Shown here: positions 20,133 through 21,370 of the stretch, piece after piece | Position numbering within the stretch: the first letter of the stretch is position 1 | Layout: every line of letters begins with the position of its first letter | Origin: an uncultured Collinsella sp. | GTDB taxonomy: Bacteria > Actinomycetota > Coriobacteriia > Coriobacteriales > Coriobacteriaceae | DNA: 21,370 nucleotides | Direction of reading: 5' to 3' | Assembly (NCBI GenBank): GCA_900544755.1 | Contig: UQWQ01000030.1 | Location: 1-21,370, forward strand | The notes under the pieces: generated by a model | What the model saw: the letters and a program-made list of their open reading frames with translations, nothing else | Told to the model about the DNA's origin: nothing | The model's database searches: none | Made by a program: the position numbers and the translations under genes

Positions 20133-21370
20133 ATGAGCGACATCATGAGGCCGATCCCGTTTTCGCAGCTGATGAACTGGATCATCGAGGAGCATAAGAC
20201 CCAGGACGCCATCTTTGGCGTGCGCAAGATGGTCACGACCAACCAGGAGGGTGCGCTTCCCATTTTTGACGAGCGCATCGAGACTCCGTTTGGCCCGGCC
20301 GCCGGTCCCAATACGCAGCTGGCCCAGAACATCGTGGCCTCCTACGTTGCTGGTTCCCGCTTCTTTGAGCTCAAGACCGTCCAGGTTATGGACGGCGAGG
20401 AGCTCTCCAAGTGTGTGAACAAGCCCTGCATCGTGGCGCAGGACGAGTGCTACAACTGCGAATGGTCGACCGAGCTCGAGGTTCCGCAGGCCTTTGCCGA
20501 GTACGTGAAGGCATGGTTCGCCTGCCACCTGATCGCTCGCGAGTACGGCCTGGGTAGCCCGGACGGCTTTGTCTTCAACATGTCCGTGGGCTATGACCTC
20601 GAGGGCATCAAGAGCCCCAAGGTCGACGCCTACATCGAGGGCATGAAGGACGCCAGCGGCTCCGACGTCTGGAACGAGTGCCGCGCATGGGCACTCGCCA
20701 ACCTGGACAAGTTTGAGCATGTCGACGCTGCGTTTGTCGAGTCCATCCCGGCGCGCGTCTCCAACTCCATCACCGAGTCTACCCTGCACGGCTGCCCGCC
20801 TGCCGAGATCGAGCGCATCGCGACCTACCTCATCACCGAGAAGGGCCTTAACACCTACATCAAGTGTAACCCCACGCTGTTGGGCTATGAGTTTGCCCGC
20901 CAGCGCCTCAACGAGCTGGGCTTTGATTACATCGTCTTTGATGACACGCACTTCCGCGAGGATCTGCAGTGGGCCGATGCCGTGCCCATGTTCGAGCGCC
21001 TGATTGCCCTGTGCGCCGAGCGCGGTCTGGAGTTCGGCGTCAAGCTGACCAACACGTTCCCCGTCGACGTGACGAGGAACGAGCTGCCTTCCACCGAGAT
21101 GTACATGTCCGGCCGTTCGCTGTTCTCACTGACCATCGAGGCCGCTCGCCGCATTACCGAGCAGTTTGACGGCAAGCTGCGCATCAGCTACTCCGGTGGT
21201 GCCACGGTCTACAACATCCGTGCCCTGTATGACGCCGGCATTTGGCCCGTCACCCTGGCGACCGACGTGCTCAAGCCCGGTGGCTACGAGCGCTTTAGCC
21301 AGATGGCCGGCGAGTTTACCGATCTGGACGGCAAGCCGTTCGCGGGCGTCTCTCTCGAGGCCGTGACCGC
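20133..21370 (+). CDS. ygfK: YgfK-type putative selenate reductase subunit, partial
   Basis: The first 412 residues of a YgfK-family flavin/iron-sulfur oxidoreductase; the gene runs off the window with no stop. The full protein is about 1000 residues, with an N-terminal dihydroorotate-dehydrogenase-like part, a pyridine-nucleotide/FAD domain and ferredoxin-type clusters. The part seen starts MRPIPFSQLMNWIIEEHK, has PFGPAAGPNTQLAQNIVASY (a DHOD-like FMN-binding loop), cysteines C99, C106 and C109 in KPCIVAQDECYNCEW, and TLHGCPPAEIERIATYL (C221). It is called a selenate reductase by convention; in gut anaerobes it belongs to the purine-degradation gene set with ssnA and a xanthine dehydrogenase. 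GAGAGGAG (20118-20125) precedes the ATG at 20133. No internal UGA suggests selenocysteine in the visible part. Confidence 0.92.
   Translation, partial: MSDIMRPIPFSQLMNWIIEEHKTQDAIFGVRKMVTTNQEGALPIFDERIETPFGPAAGPNTQLAQNIVASYVAGSRFFELKTVQVMDGEELSKCVNKPCIVAQDECYNCEWSTELEVPQAFAEYVKAWFACHLIAREYGLGSPDGFVFNMSVGYDLEGIKSPKVDAYIEGMKDASGSDVWNECRAWALANLDKFEHVDAAFVESIPARVSNSITESTLHGCPPAEIERIATYLITEKGLNTYIKCNPTLLGYEFARQRLNELGFDYIVFDDTHFREDLQWADAVPMFERLIALCAERGLEFGVKLTNTFPVDVTRNELPSTEMYMSGRSLFSLTIEAARRITEQFDGKLRISYSGGATVYNIRALYDAGIWPVTLATDVLKPGGYERFSQMAGEFTDLDGKPFAGVSLEAVT

Overview
The window looks like chromosomal DNA of a high-GC anaerobic gut actinobacterium of the Coriobacteriia, most likely Collinsella or a close relative. 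This rests on the strongly GC-biased codon use, the mannose-family PTS genes, the ssnA/ygfK genes and the style of the intergenic palindromic repeats. It is an inference from gene content, not a database match.

Layout. (1) 1-1146: debris. A truncated IS3-family transposase (minus) is fused to the 3' end of a methylthioadenosine/SAH nucleosidase gene (plus). (2) 1319-8814: a complete sugar locus on the plus strand. It has a LevR-like PTS regulator, mannose-family PTS subunits IIB, IIC, IID and IIA, a GH172 (DUF2961) glycosidase and a ROK fructokinase. (3) 8815-9799: a repeat-rich non-coding stretch with a degV 3' remnant, an IS200-type tnpA 5' remnant, several perfect hairpins, and two arrays of 10-bp-phased YGCR motifs. 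(4) 9800-11629: a Gfo/Idh/MocA oxidoreductase and a DeoR-family regulator, probably one operon. (5) 11630-12059: a terminator and three long palindromes at about 80-bp period, enclosed by two copies of a 39-bp repeat. (6) 12060-15230: a pseudouridine synthase and a large U32-family protein on the minus strand. (7) 15529-21370: ridA, a YheO-type regulator (minus), an NCS2 purine permease, ssnA and the 5' two-fifths of ygfK, which runs off the window.

How the genes work together. The sugar locus recalls the Bacillus levR-levDEFG-levanase arrangement, but with an intracellular GH172 enzyme and a fructokinase. A reasonable model is PTS uptake of a small alpha-fructofuranosyl sugar (inulobiose or difructose anhydride type), cleavage by GH172, and phosphorylation of the free fructose. 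Its regulator kept the LevR domain order but has lost the sigma-54 contact loop and the Walker B acids. The right end is the start of an ssnA/ygfK purine-degradation cluster; ridA beside it fits the 2-aminoacrylate chemistry expected of such a pathway.

No CRISPR array, tRNA, rRNA, phage or toxin-antitoxin system was seen. The points most worth following are the degenerate LevR-like regulator with its GH172 PTS locus, the helically phased motif arrays at 9621-9749, and the triple palindrome at 11774-11991.
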